A DNA stretch of 64,000 nucleotides from Lonicera japonica (GCA_021464415.1 CM038471.1:28741234-28805233); one strand, 5' to 3'; shown: positions 21,875 to 33,970, counted from the first letter of the stretch. A program made the numbers and translations. The notes: generated from the sequence alone by a model not told the origin.

Positions 21875-24800
21875 CATTCCCCTCCTCTTGAAAAGGATTT
21901 GCCCTCAAATCATCACTGGCATTAAACGGACTTAAGTCAACAACGTTAAAAGTAGCGCTAACGTTGTACTCTCCTAGTAGATCAAGCTAATAAGCATTAT
22001 CGTTTATGCGCTCAAGAACTTGAAAAGGTCCATCTCCTCTAGGAAGTAGCTTAGAATGGCGTTGCTTCGAAAATCGTTCTTTCCGCATGTGCAGCCATAC
22101 CCAATCACCAGGTTCAAAAACCAGCTTCTAACGTCCTTTATTCGCCTGCTTTGCATATTGCTCCGTCCTCCTTTCAATGTTGAGCCTTGCCTTCTCATGG
22201 ATCTGCTTAACAAACTCAGCATTTTTCTTTCCATCAAGATTAGTATATTGAGAATAAGGTAATGGAGATAAATCTAATGGAGTCAAATGATTAAATCCAT
22301 ACACAATTTCGAAAGGTGAAAATTGAGTAGCAGACTAAACAGTGCGATTATAAGCAAACTTAACATGCAGTAAACATTCCTCTCACGTTCTAATGTTCTT
22401 TTTAACAATAGCCCTTAACAAAGTAGATAAAGTTCTATTTACAACCTCAGTTTGACCATCAGACTGTGGGTGATGAGTAGTAGAAAATAATAACTTAGTT
22501 CTTAACTTACACCATAAGGTCATCCAAAAGTAGCTTAAGAACTTAGTATCTTTATCTGAAACAATTGTCCTAGGCATACCATACAATCTCACAATTTCTC
22601 TAAACAACAAATCAGCAACATGCGAAGCATCATCGGCTTTGTAACATGGAATAAAATGAGCCATTTTAGAAAACCTATCCACGACCATAAAAATTGAATC
22701 TCTACCATTCTTAGACCTAGGTAAACCCAAAACAAAATCCATGAAAATATCTATCCAAAGTTCACTAGGAATAGGCAATGGTGTATATAAGCTATGCAGT
22801 TGCACACAGGACTTTGTTTGCGGACACGTGACACATCTTCCACAAATTCTCTCAACGTCTCTTTTCATACGTGGCCAAAAGAAGTGTTCTTGCAAAATAT
22901 CTAAGGTCATAGCAATCCCGAAGTGCCCCATCAAACCTCCCCCATGGGCTTCCCTCACTAATAAGTCACGCATAGAGCAATTAAGCATACATAACTTATT
23001 CTCACGAAATAAAAAACCATCATGCCTAAAGAACTTACCCACTACGTTTTTCTCACATGCTTTATATTCCTCACAAAAATCAACATCAATTGGATACAAT
23101 TCCTTTATATGTTCAAAACTAAGTAATTTTGCATCAAGGGTAGAGATTAACACATACCTTCGCGAAAGCGCATTAGCAAGGATATTTTCTTTACCTTGCT
23201 TATATCGAATGACATATGGGAATGTCTCAATGAACTCTATCCAGTGTGCATGCCTCTTATTCAGCTTGTGTTGGCTCCTCAAATGCTTCAAGGACTCATG
23301 ATCCGTGTGAATCACGAACTCCTTAGGCCAAAGGTAGTGTTGCCATGTTTTCAATGCTCTAACCAGAGTGTACAACTAGTTGTCATACGTCGGATAGTTC
23401 AAGGCTGCCCCACTCAATTTCTCGCTAAAGTAAACGATTGGTTTTCCTCCTTACATAAGAACAACCCCTATTCCCAAACCCGATGCATCACACTCAAGCT
23501 CGAATGATTTAGTGAAATCTGGTAATGCAAGTACGGGCGCATGGGTTAAATTTTCCTTGATCAATTGGAACGCTTTCTCTTGCTCATCCCCCCATTTGAA
23601 TCTCAGGTTCTTCTTGATCACCTCAGTCAGTGGCGCGGCTATGGTACTAAAATCTTTCACAAACCGCCGATAAAAGCTAGTAAGTCCATGAAAACTTCGT
23701 ACATTCTCCACAGTTGAAGGACTCGGCCACTTTTGTATTACACGTACTTTCTCCTCATCAACCTGTATACCTTGTGCACTCGCAACAAAACCAAGAAAGA
23801 CAAGCTTATCGGTGCAAAAAGTGCACTTCTTCATGTTAGCAAATAACTTTTCTTTTCGAAGTACATCTAAAATTAATTTTAAATGCTCAACATGATCCTC
23901 CAAGGTTTTGCTATAGATCAAGATATCATCAAAGTAGACAATAACAAATCTTCCTATAAATGCACGTAAAACATGATTCATTAAATGCATAAAAGTGCTC
24001 GGTGCATTAGTTAGCCTAAAGGGCATCACTAACCACTCATATAAACCATGTTTGGTTTTAAAAGTAGTTTTTCATTCATTTTCTTCTTTCATTCTAATTT
24101 GATGATACCCACTTTTTAAATCAATTTTAGAAAATACACAAGCTCCATGCAACTCATCCAACATATCATCTAAGCGAGGAATAAGATAGCAATACTTTAC
24201 CGTTATATTGTTGATAGCTCGACAATCAATACACATTCTCCACGTCCCATCCTTCTTAGGCACTAAAATCACCGAAACAGCGCACAGACTCATGGTTTCT
24301 CTCATGTACCCTTTCTCCATCAGTTCAGACACTTGCCTTTGTAGTTCCTTCTTCTCTTCCGGGTTGTTTCGATAGGCTGGTATGTTTGGAATGGTAGCGC
24401 CAGGTGCAAAATCAATTTGATGCTCAATCCCTATAATCGGCGGTAATCCATGTGGCATCTCGTCGGGAAAGACATCAGCATAATCCTGAAACAACGAAAC
24501 AATAGAACTAGACAAAGACGAGTTAAGTTCATTAGTATTTAAATATGCCTCCTTGTACAAAAGCACAATCATCGGCTGACTTGAATACAATGCTCTTTTA
24601 ACTTCACTTGCTCTCGCATAAAAGTTATTTTCTTTCCGCTTTCTCTCATTTTTTTCAACTTCACTCTTTTTATTTTCCTCTCTTTCTCTCTTTTTCTCAC
24701 TTTCTTTCTTTTGCTCACTCTCTTTCTTTAGATCACTTTTCCTTTGCAATTTTAATTGATCTTCATACACTTGCTTCAGTAACATAAGGACTAGAGTAAT

Positions 24801-25336
24801 CATTTTATGATTGAGCTCAAAAGAATATTTGTTGGTGAATCCATTATGCTTCACTCGGCAATCAAATTGCCATGATCGCCCTAACAATAGATGACCGACT
24901 TGCATTGGTACTACGCCGTATAAAACCTCATCTTCGTACTTTCCAATACAAAATGCGACTAATACTTGCTCGTTCACCTTGATCTCCCCACTATCATTCA
25001 ACCATTGCAACTTATATGGCTTGGGATGCTTAATAATAGGTAGCCCTAACTTCTCCACATAATAGTACTTGCAACATTTGTACAACTTTCGCTATCAATA
25101 ATCAGACTACACACCTTGTTGTTCATTAGGCATCTAGTATGGAAGAGATTTTCTCGTTGTACTTCATCATCTTCTTTAACTCGCACACTAAGAGATTTCC
25201 TTGCAACCAACGAATCTCCTTCAGCTGCAAGTTCTTCTTCTTCTTCTTCTTCTTCATCCACATCTTCTAATAATGGCATAGAATCAGTATTGGACTCTTC
25301 ATTGGTCCCAATTTCGCCATTGTCTCGAATCACCAT
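21875..25336 (-). pseudogene. Chromovirus-like pol: protease, RT, RNase H, integrase
   Basis: Protease: 25336-25046, with SLIIDSESCTNVAS where the family normally has a D-G/S-G/G-type active site, then a frameshift to GHLLLGRSWQFD. A charged Lys/Glu-rich linker (about 24780-24610) leads to RT: YADVFPDEMPHGLPP, VPKKDGTWRMC, FSKIDLKSGYHQIR (to 24075). RT continues in a new frame (24029-23451): [13 protein letters not shown], the catalytic [11 protein letters not shown] near 23940, [16 protein letters not shown]. RNase [13 protein letters not shown] then TDHESLKHL and NALSRRY. Integrase (about 23000-22383 and on): GGLMGHFG, the CC pair of the zinc finger, [44 protein letters not shown]. After a stop, degenerate GPF/VVDLSPF C-terminal motifs run to about 21880. 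At least three frame breaks, so inactive. Confidence 0.88.
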
Positions 25337-25349
25337 AGCTCTTTAATTG

Positions 25350-26361
25350 GGACATTGGTTCACCTTATGATCCCTGCCTTGACATTTGAAACATTTAATA
25401 TCACGATTTCGAGGTGTATTGGGATCAGGTTTACCTTAGTTTTCAAGGCTGGTCGTCCTTTGTTTGGGCTCGATTTTGGGCTTTGACGTGGCTGATTTCT
25501 CCTCTTTCTTTCAAAGGGGATCTAATTTCCAAGAGGGTGTGGTTGGACTTTGGTTTTGGCGTAGGCTACCCCTCCTCTTGAGTTGATTCTAAATCTTGAT
25601 CGCCATGTGCACCATATCTTCCAACTCAACATAATATTGTAAATCCACCGCATTAGCAATTTCCCGGTATCTTCCACGCTGCGGTTGCCCTGCGTAAGCC
25701 TTTGTAACTTTTGGTATAGCTCCCGGTAGTAATGGCAAGGTATGAATCGCTTTCTCATCACTATCTTCATTTCTTCCCATGTCTTAAAAGGACGCTCTCT
25801 ATTTCTTCGTCTGTTCATTACTAATTGGTCATACCACACAATTGCATATTTAGAGAACTCAATGGCAGCAAGTTTCACCTTCTTTATCTCAGAGTAATTG
25901 TGGCAATCAAACACTAGCTCAACTTTCTTCTCCCATTCAAGATAAGCTTCGGGATCATTCTTCCCTTGAAACGACGGAATCTTCATCTTGATACTACCCA
26001 TATTATTATCTTCCATGTTCCTACCTTCTCTATTCTGCCCAGCATATCTCCTATTAGAGGCCACTGGGTTCCAGTCATCGTCATCTTCAAACCCACCATC
26101 GTAGGATTCTTCATCCTCAACCCTCGCTTCTCTTGGTTGGATTATCCCTCTCCTATGAGCATTAGCATTATTTGATTGGTCAATTTTATTTGATTGCTTG
26201 ATTTGTGTGTTCTCTATTTGGGCTATCCACTCGTGAACCATCTCCATCTCAGTTCTCAATATCTTCCTCATCTCCCCCAACAATGCTTGCACCTGAATGT
26301 TCGGCATGGCTGATTGTCGATCATCCTTTGCTTTTGAGGTCGATTCTTTGCTATTAGTCAT
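25350..26361 (-). pseudogene. Chromovirus-like gag
   Basis: Gag forms the virus-like particle. The reading frame starts at Met 26361 (MTNSKESTSKAKDD), has a 5' acidic/basic linker, then the capsid-like retrotransposon gag domain: MKIPSFQGKNDPEAYLEWEK, IWYDQL-type residues and ERPFKTWEEMKIVMRKRF (about 25980-25740). After VEDTGKLL the frame shifts, and the expected EIANAVDLQYYVELEDMVHM wording continues in another frame (25680-25590). A CCHC zinc knuckle, CFKCQGRDHKVNQC, is readable at about 25391-25350. Frameshifted, so inactive. Confidence 0.85.
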
Positions 26362-26787
26362 TATTTATAACCTGCAAAATAAAATTAAGGTCCTCACAAG
26401 CACTCCCTTACGTGTTTCACTCAAAGAATGATTCACCAAGTTCACTCGTGTATCTCCACAATTATTGGCCTTTACCCTCTAATGATCTCAAAGCTTATGC
26501 CTTTTTTTGTTCAAATTAATGCTTTATAGGTTCTTATTGAACTACTCAATTGAATATCAGAATGTGAATGGACAGTTCACGCGAAGAATCAATAAGAAAC
26601 AAGAATCTCAACTAATACGGTCACAATAAGGTGCAAAAGGACGCGAAATAGGTGGAAAAATTCAATCTCGTGGAAACGTGATTTTTAGAATCCTTGGACC
26701 CTGTAGAAGCCAAATCCAAAAAGAAATAACAGCGAATTATGATTTTTTTGATTTTGGGTCTCTAGACTTTTATTTTAGTCTTGTGTA

Positions 26788-27350
26788 GTAACCATAAAAT
26801 ACAAATTATGATACTTAGCTGTATTTATATTTGACTTTAGTGAGTTGTGTATTAATTAATTAGATAGATACAGTATCTTTGGATATCTTATACCCACCTA
26901 ACCAAATAATACACTAAACTCTTTAATATTTATTTAGTCATTAAAATCATTCTCCTTGGAGAATTTTTTTTGGGAAAAAGACAAATTAAACCCTGAAGTT
27001 TGGGTGTAGATTCAATTTCTCCCCTAATGTTTCAAAAAATGCAATATCTTCCATGAAGTTGCTACAGTGATTCAATTGAGACCCTCGTCCTAATTTCGTT
27101 AACAACTCCGTCCAAATAATTTACATTTATCCCCCTAAAACTTTAAAAGTGACACTAAACTCCCTTAAGTTATATTTTTTTAACTCATGTGAAGGTATAA
27201 CTCATGATATTTATATACAATAAAGATAAAACAAATTAGATTAATTGCCAAAACGAAATTTAAAACTTCGACAAACCTAAATTCCAAACAAACTTTGACA
27301 AACCCAAATTCAAAATAATGAGCAAATTATAACAGAGGAGTATCAAACCC
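26788..27350. repeat. Right copy of 560-bp direct duplication
   Basis: Copy of 20589-21151, here continuing into a complete long-TIR element. The left junction changes from chromovirus-like 5' sequence (TTTTAGTCTTGT) to GTAGTAACCATAAAATAC at 26788. These copies are not LTRs: there is no primer site or polypurine tract beside them and they straddle the border of another element. Confidence 0.8.
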
Positions 27351-28380
27351 AAGTCTCACCTAAAGCATACAATAAACTGATTGCAATAGAACAATCCCAA
27401 ATTCTAATAGGTATCAAACCCAAATTCTTAAAAATATCAAACCCAAATTCCTTTGCCAAAACGAAATTCAAAACTTCGACAAACCTAAATTCCAAACAAA
27501 CTTCGACGAACCCAAATTCAAAATAATGAGAAAATTATAACAGAGGAGTATCAAACCCAAATCTCACCTAAAGCATACAATAGACTGATTGCAATAGAAT
27601 AATCCCAAATTCTAACAAGTATCAAACCCAAATTCCTTTGTGAAAAAAAAAATTCAAAACTTTGACAAACCTAAATTCCAAACAAACTTTGACAAACCCA
27701 AATTCAAAATAATGAGTAAATTATAACAGAGGAGTATCAAACCTAAATCTCACCTAAAACATACAATAGCCTGATTGCAATAGAACAATCCCAAATTCTA
27801 ACAAGTATCAAACCTAAATTCTTACAAATATCAAACCCAAATTCCTTTGCCAAAACGAAATTCAAAACAAACTTCGACAAACCCAAATTCGAAACACCTC
27901 GAATAAAATTAGAGGAGTATCAAACCCACCGAAATAACAACACTCCTCTGTTAATGCTTTCCTTCAATGGAGTGGAGCCCGTCTCAAGAGAAACCCGTAG
28001 AGAGGGAAGAGTTCTGCCGAATGTCGTCAATGGAGTGGAGCATGGTAAAGAAAGAAGAGCTCGGTAAAGTTTCAATTGGTAGAGAGAGAGAGAGAAAGCC
28101 AAGCTCAGTAGTGAGAGAATGGGTATGTGGTAGGGAGAGAATGGGTCTGTGGTTTTGTCTGATTTTTAATGCTTTCCTTCTCTCCGTTTGTGGTTTTATC
28201 TGATTTTAATGTTTTAGGGGGTTAAGTGAAAATTATTTGGACATAATTGTTAACGGAATTAGGACGAGGGTCTCAATTGAACCACTGTAGCAAATTCAAG
28301 GAAGACAATGCATTTTTTGAAACATCAAGGGAGAAATTGAATCTACACTCAAACTTCAGGGTTTAATTTGTCTTTTTCCC
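26972..28380. mobile_element. Long-TIR, MULE-like non-autonomous element
   Basis: Left arm GGGAAAAAGACAAATTAAACCC... (26972-about 27160) and right arm ...GGGTTTAATTTGTCTTTTTCCC (about 28200-28380) are inverted repeats of about 180 bp, sharing blocks such as ACCCTCGTCCTAATT and CCAAATAATTT. Flanks ATTTTTTTT / ATAAATTTC are poor, but the duplicated left border has AAAAATTTC, so a 9-bp target duplication is likely; this and the long TIRs suggest a MULE. Inside, a module of about 190-200 bp (AACTTCGACAAACC...AAATTATAACAGAGGAGTATCAAACCC) is repeated three to four times, followed by a GA-rich stretch (28080-28110). No transposase; the frames at 27920-28203 are not credible genes. Confidence 0.72.
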
Positions 28381-28389
28381 ATAAATTTC

Positions 28390-30860
28390 AGATGAACAAA
28401 TAAATACAATAACAATATGAATATATTATTTTCAAAATTATAAGCATCATTATTCATGTGTTATTGTCAATAAGTTTATTATTGACTTTGGTAGTCATCA
28501 TATGGTTGGGCCACTTTGGCAGCTACCGATTTATTCTTAATATGACTACTAAATTAAATAATATATACATTAAATTTGTGAGAAACATTACAATAATAAG
28601 GATTATTTGTAATTTATGAGTTACTCGTGCAATATTTACTATTTAATTAGTAGTCATTAAATATTCTAGTTGGACTACTTTGGCGGCTACCAACAATTCT
28701 TGATATGACTATTAATACAAATAGTGTATTTGTGTATTCAAACATACTAGTCAATAAGATTTTCTTTGTAGAAGAAATATTTCTAACCCTTTAATATTTA
28801 TTAGGTCACCGAAATTTGATTGAACACCTTTGGGGAACAAACAAATTTTCAATAATTAAATAAAATAAATGAACTCATAAGACAATTATTACAATTATAA
28901 GAATCATCAATTCACGAGTTATAATCCTTGGTCCATTATTAAATTTAATATTCATAAGCCATTATAGTTGGACTACTTTGGTAGCTCCCAACACTACAAG
29001 AAACATAACCTTTGCCGGCGCGTTACGCGAAACGCGTCGGGAAAGATCATATATATAGACGCGTTACATTCACACGCGTCGGTATAGTCATGGGCTCGTT
29101 TAATCATATCTAGTACTTTTCCTGGCGCGTTAAAACGCGTCATTAAAAGTCGTATATATTATTTGTGGCGCGTTTATCTCAACGCGTCATTATAGAGTGA
29201 AAAGAATGTAGGCGATAATTTTGAGTACTTTTCCTGGCGCGTTATAACGCGTCGTTAAAGGTCATATTAACTTTTCCCGGCGCGTTTGTCTCAACGCGTC
29301 GTTATAGAGTCGAAAAAAATGGCGCCAGCCTCCCCGCCTTCTTTTTCTTCACGGAAATAATTATTTTAGTTAAAAAATAAAATAATCAATATCCCCCTCT
29401 CTCACAACATCCATCGACGCCCATCTCCCCCTCTCTCTCACACAACGCCCATCTCGCAGAACATCCATCGCTATCTCTCTCACAAAACACCCATCCCTAC
29501 CACTCCACTTAGCCCCCAATTGCAAAAATTCATACCGAGATTCCAGTTTCAGCCCCCAACAGAACCTTCAAGTGCCACTTCCACCAATCCCTCAATTCGC
29601 CATATGTTTAGTTTATTTGTATCGACTTTTAAGATATCACAATATGTATGTTACTATGATACTGATAAGTTATCCAATCTATCCCTTTTTATTATTGTGA
29701 TATTGGTTCAGCTTAGCATTTACTATTAATATTAAAAATATATATATTATACAGTGTATTTGTATTTATATTTAATTTTTAAATAAAAAAAAAATAGTTT
29801 ACCTATGCTGGCGCGTTTTCTACAAAGCGTCAGAAAAAGTCATTTTTTCCGGCGTGTCAAACGCGCCAGGAAAGTAATTGTGCTTAGGAAATTGATTTTT
29901 CCCGGCGCATTTAACGCGCCAGCAAAAAGTATCTTTTCCGGCGCATCACCAAACGCGTCACTAAAAGCTATCTTTGCCGGTGCGTCTAACGCGCCAGTAA
30001 AAGTGATTGTGCCTAGGGAAAATGATCTTTAACGGCGCATCACCAAACGCGTCACTAAAAGCTATCTTTGCCAGCGCGTCTAATGCGCCAGGAAAAGTTC
30101 TTTGTACGTCGGTAAAAGTATTCTTTCAAGGCAAAATGCCATACACTTTCAATGGCGAATTGATTTTTACCGGCGCGTTTTTGCGCCACAAAAGAAAACT
30201 TTTGCCGATGCGTTAAATTTTGCGTCGATAAAGGTCATTGTGTTACTTTTGCCGGCGGACTTTCTCCGGCGCTCTTTGCTGGCGCGAAAATGCGTCGCTA
30301 AAGATTGATAGACTTTTACCGACGCGTTTTGCATACTTTTCCCGGCGCGTCGATGCGCCACTAAAAGTCTTCATTCTTGTAGTGCAACTAATCATAATAT
30401 GAATATTAAATTATTTGGTTATAATTTATTATTTACATTAACTTACAAGCACAATTAAAATTAATTTGTGCAAATAGGATAATTATTATACATAACAATA
30501 AAAAATAGAATATTATAAATATTCTAAAATATCCTAGAGATTTAATCTAGGCCTTTGATTAAGATTGATCTCCACCATTCATTTAGAAAATAAGAGTCCA
30601 TAAATAGGCAAATGCAATAATATCATGAGTAATCTTAACAAATTATAACATATATATCCATGATTTATTGCCAATTAATTCATTATTTAATTTAAAATTC
30701 ATTATACTGGTTGGACCACTTACCAAGCTGGTCGTAATATGACTTATTAAATAAATAATGATACATTATTTTATTAATATTCATTAACTTACATTTGGAC
30801 TACTTTGGCAGTTACCAAATTAATCATAATATGAATATTAATCATGTGAAAGTAAAAACA
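28390..30860. repeat. Diverged subrepeats with GGACTACTTTGGCAGCTACCA
   Basis: Internal DNA of the Met-primer element outside the CACTA insertion. A word like TGGACTACTTTGGCAGCTACC followed by TCATAATATGACTATTAA occurs near 28504, 28671, 28969, 30710 and 30795, each in AT-rich DNA. The CACTA element has split one of them. No coding capacity. The copies differ enough to indicate an old array. Confidence 0.6.
28992..30384. mobile_element. Non-autonomous CACTA element, 1393 bp, TSD CAA
   Basis: Ends CACTACAAGAA (28992) and TTCTTGTAGTG (to 30384) are inverted repeats diagnostic of CACTA elements, flanked by the 3-bp duplication CAA at 28989-28991 and 30385-30387. Both subterminal regions are packed with copies of a motif like GGCGCGTTWAACGCGTC followed by (A/T)AAAG: at least six at the left (29015-29310) and ten or more at the right (29810-30365). 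Such motifs are where the element's TNPA-like protein binds. The middle (29340-29800) has no transposase; short frames across the motif arrays are by-products of their composition. Confidence 0.95.
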
Positions 30861-31468
30861 TAATTTTATCTATTATTATTCAAGAAAATAAACATACGTA
30901 AAACGCTTTTGGGATCAACTCAATAAACAACGCGCTTTTGGGAAGAACTCAGTAAACAAGGTGACATGATTTTGAAAATAATCTGGTAAGCATGATTTTG
31001 AAAATAATCCAGTAAGCATGATTTTTGGAAATACATGATTTTTGTGAAAGATATACGTAAGATGCTTTTTGGAACGATCTAGTAAACAAAACAGACTTAT
31101 CCAAATAAGGAACAAGATTTTGGAAATAATCCAATAAACATGATTTTGGGAAAAACATATGTAACATACTACCCATTAATTATGTATAAATAACAGTACG
31201 TAAAATACTCATTAATTATTACATATCAATAACGGTACTCACAATACCCATTAATTACATATAAATAACATTACTCAAAGATTATCAAAACTTAGATAAA
31301 AACACATTAATTAATGCAATATATATTAATTATCCCATTCAATAAATATGTATGCTTCGTACATATACATATCGATTAAAATTATGGGATATTAATAGCA
31401 TGACCTAATTCAAATACAACAAAACCAATTTATTAAAAAATACGAGAATTATGATAGTCCTCAAACTT

Positions 31469-31481
31469 GGCTCTGATACCA
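31469..31481 (-). promoter_or_regulatory. Primer-binding site (Met tRNA), right unit
   Basis: The - strand reads TGGTATCAGAGCC, 2 bp from the LTR end at 31484, exactly as in the left unit. The internal DNA to its left (30860-31468) matches 14308-14938. Confidence 0.9.
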
Positions 31482-31483
31482 CT

Positions 31484-32028
31484 TGTAAATTAATGATGCA
31501 TAGATCTTTAAACAAACATAATTGCGGATAACATTCATGCATCTATACAAATCAACATACGAATCTTGGACTAACATAATTCTACGTGTATATATATATA
31601 ATTTGATTGGAAAGATCTACTAACCTCGGTTCATAGCCAAATCTTTTAAACACCAGGAACAGGTTTCTCTCCCTTGGCTTATACACTTATGTGTTGTATC
31701 ATAATTTTGGAATACGTAACTGATGGAATGTTATGTATAATTATAGGCAGGGAGAGGACCCACCCAATTCCTTACATACCTATCTGTAACTCCCACTTAA
31801 TTTACATCAAAGTGGGTTAGTGCGAGTTATCTCTAACTCATTAGAGATAATTACTATTAATCTCTAACAAATAGAGATTTATCCCAAATAATTAAACAGG
31901 TTGTTATCTCGATAAAATCATACAATTCAAAACTTTACCACTTTCTCATTATTTATTTATTATCTTAATAAATCACTAAATAAAATAAGCCAACTTTGTG
32001 GGCAAGAATTAAATAATTAATTCTTACA
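31484..32028 (-). mobile_element. 5' LTR of right unit (545 bp)
   Basis: TGTAAATTAATGATGC...AATTAATTCTTACA. It matches the middle LTR at 14954-15520 with substitutions and small indels, so the copies are old. The downstream flank GGGTA does not match any sequence at the far-left end. Confidence 0.88.
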
Positions 32029-32124
32029 GGGTAAAGTGGAAGATTTGGTGGGTTCATTTACGATTACCCAACAAAATTTATAATTTTCAAGTATCAAAAT
32101 TTTGAGTTATTAATAATTTACCTC

Positions 32125-32605
32125 CTTAAAGTTTACCTTCTTTGCACTTTCGTCCATGAAGTTTATTTTGCATAACATTCATCTTTAATGTTTGTTCTTA
32201 ATTTCACTTTAGTCCGAAACTCCACATGCAACAAAGTTCTTGGACGAAAAAAGAACATGTGCTTTGCACGTGGGCACTATAGTGGGGTAAAATAGTTAAG
32301 CCACTATAATACTCTCACAATGTTTATTTCACGACCAAATTACGGCAATATCAAAGCGTGGAGTTGAAAAAAAAAGTAGAGAGAAAAAATGAACAAATTA
32401 AAGCATTTTTGTTTCATTGAAGGCTCTAAGTAGGGCAAAATGAGTTGGGAATTGAAGCATTATAGTGTCTTGACCGTTTTACCCCGCTACAATGCCCACG
32501 TGCAGCACACATGGTATTTTTCATCCAAAAACCTAATGACGAGTTGAGTTTCAGACTAAAGTGCAAAAATGGATAAACTTTAAGGGGCAAAATTTTAATT
32601 AACTC
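32125..32605. mobile_element. Foldback (long inverted repeat) element
   Basis: The left arm (CCTTAAAGTTTACC..TTGCACTTT..GCACGTGGGCACTATAGTGGGGTAAAA, about 32130-32320) is repeated inverted in the right arm (32430-32600; TTTTACCCCGCTACAATGCCCACGTGC..AAAGTGCAAAA..AAACTTTAAGG). The arms are about 160 bp with mismatches and a 100-bp loop. No target duplication was resolved. It is a MITE or MULE-like foldback of unknown family. Confidence 0.6.
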
Positions 32606-33696
32606 TTTCTCAATCTCCAAGAAGCTATTAGAGAGAGAAGTGGACATAGCAGCAGCGGTGATGGCAACGACAAGAAAGATACAAAGCAGGGCTTTTAATT
32701 TGGGAGAGAGAGAATGGTGGATCGGAGGACGGAGTTAGGCTACCATTATCGATGATGGTGACGTGGCAGATGGTGAGAGAGGGGGGTTAGGGAAGATAGT
32801 GAGAGAGAGGGGTAGGGGCAATGGTGAGAGAGAGGAGGCGACGACAAAGGGACGGGTTACGGCTCAACGAATGTTTTAAGAGAGAATGGGGATTTACGGT
32901 TTAGGATGGTTTCGAATTAAAAAAAATGAGAAGCAGAGAAACGCAATTTAGTCTCACGTTTTTATTCGAAAAAACATGATAACTTCTTCCATTTTTAAGG
33001 ATAAAAACTTGAGCCAAAGTTACCTTTTTTTTGTTTCTCAATTTTTGATTTCTTTAAAAACATTATTTGGTCTCACGATTTATATTTTAAAAATGTGAGA
33101 GACTTATGATTTTTAACGTACACAATCCACCCAAATAACTTTAAAAAAATACCCTATTTAACTAAATAAGTTTTAAAACTAAACTGTTTAGAAATAAAAA
33201 AAAATATCTTGATAAAGTGTCGTTTTCTGGTACTCTTTATCACGTGATGTGAAGATTGCAGTAATGGGACATTAATCGAGAAGTCCAACATTGCAATTTT
33301 AATTTTTTTTTTCGATAACAACATCTCAATTACATATTTATTATTCTCTAAAGTTCTTCAAAATCACAACTTTTTGTATTCATACGCTGTCACTCGCTCA
33401 TCATCATCATTCTTATTCTTCTTCTTCTTATTATTATTATTACGAAGCGATGACAAAATTCGATAGCTTTTAAAGTAGAAATTTGTTTGCTGTACCTATA
33501 TCTTTAAATTTTTTGAGCTTGCAGCACATAAATTTTTTTTTTTTATTTGCAGTCCATATGAATTTTCAAGTTATCGAATTACTTCTGACGAGGACTTACA
33601 CCCAGACATTTGAATAACCAAAAAATTATCAATTATTATAATTACGTAATCAGAAAAAATGCTAAGTTCCAAAAAAGGGACTATGACCTAATTTTT

Positions 33697-33970
33697 TGGT
33701 GGGGCTATTGCCACATCCCAAAGTTCTTTATAACACTTCCTATATTGACTCGATACAATTGAGCCGAGTATATGATCATTTGCTCGGTACAATAAATTCG
33801 AATTATTGTTGAAAACAAAAAAATATGCCAACTCAGTCTTATTACACTGAATAATGTACACATATTTGATCCTATTGCACTGAGTCAATGCATACGTACT
33901 CTATTATGTTCTATCAAATCAATATAAAAATGTTACATAGAAGTTGGAAAGGTGGCAATAGCCCCACCCT
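33697..33970. mobile_element. MITE-like element with GGTGGGGCTATTGCCAC ends
   Basis: GGTGGGGCTATTGCCAC at 33698-33714 is inverted at 33952-33968 (GTGGCAATAGCCCCACC), giving a 275-bp element without coding capacity. The outer border and target duplication are ambiguous because of a T run on the left, so I do not assign a superfamily. Confidence 0.65.

Larger units (their letters stand above)
21152..26787 (-). mobile_element. Chromovirus-like Ty3/gypsy element, one LTR missing
   Basis: In - strand order it has a 5' untranslated region (26787-26362), gag, protease, RT, RNase H, integrase and an LTR-like 3' end (21152-about 21710). No LTR or primer site exists at its right edge; instead the sequence breaks into the duplicated flank at 26788. 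The RT and protease wording (IEHQIDFAPGA, SLCAVSVILVPKKDGTWRMC, DCRAINNITVKY) is that of plant chromoviruses. I cannot choose between lineages (CRM, Galadriel and others) by eye, and I saw no chromodomain. Confidence 0.75.
14269..32028 (-). mobile_element. Tandem Met-primer LTR element (LTR fragment-int-LTR-int-LTR)
   Basis: Three LTR traces in one orientation: a 39-bp fragment at 14269-14307, a full LTR at 14954-15520 and a full LTR at 31484-32028. Both full LTRs have a Met-tRNA primer site on their left side, so the element reads on the - strand. The middle LTR also has a polypurine tract on its right, so it serves as 5' LTR of a short left unit and 3' LTR of a long right unit. Apart from later insertions the internal DNA is AT-rich with no coding frame, so this is a non-autonomous, LARD-like element; Met primer usage is typical of Ty1/copia but not proof. 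Flanks are GCGCA (left) and GGGTA (right), so no target duplication remains. Confidence 0.75.

Noticed and set aside
22741..23507. 186- and 103-codon + strand frames
   Set aside because: Antisense shadows of the chromovirus-like integrase and RNase H.
20589..27350. 560-bp direct repeats as LTRs of the chromovirus-like element
   Set aside because: No primer site, polypurine tract or TG/CA ends at their borders, and they run across the border of another element.
29805..30361. Overlapping frames of 60-75 codons
   Set aside because: They lie across the CACTA subterminal motif array and merely translate it.
33688..33888. 66-codon - strand frame
   Set aside because: Begins and ends inside the MITE-like inverted-repeat element at 33697-33970.
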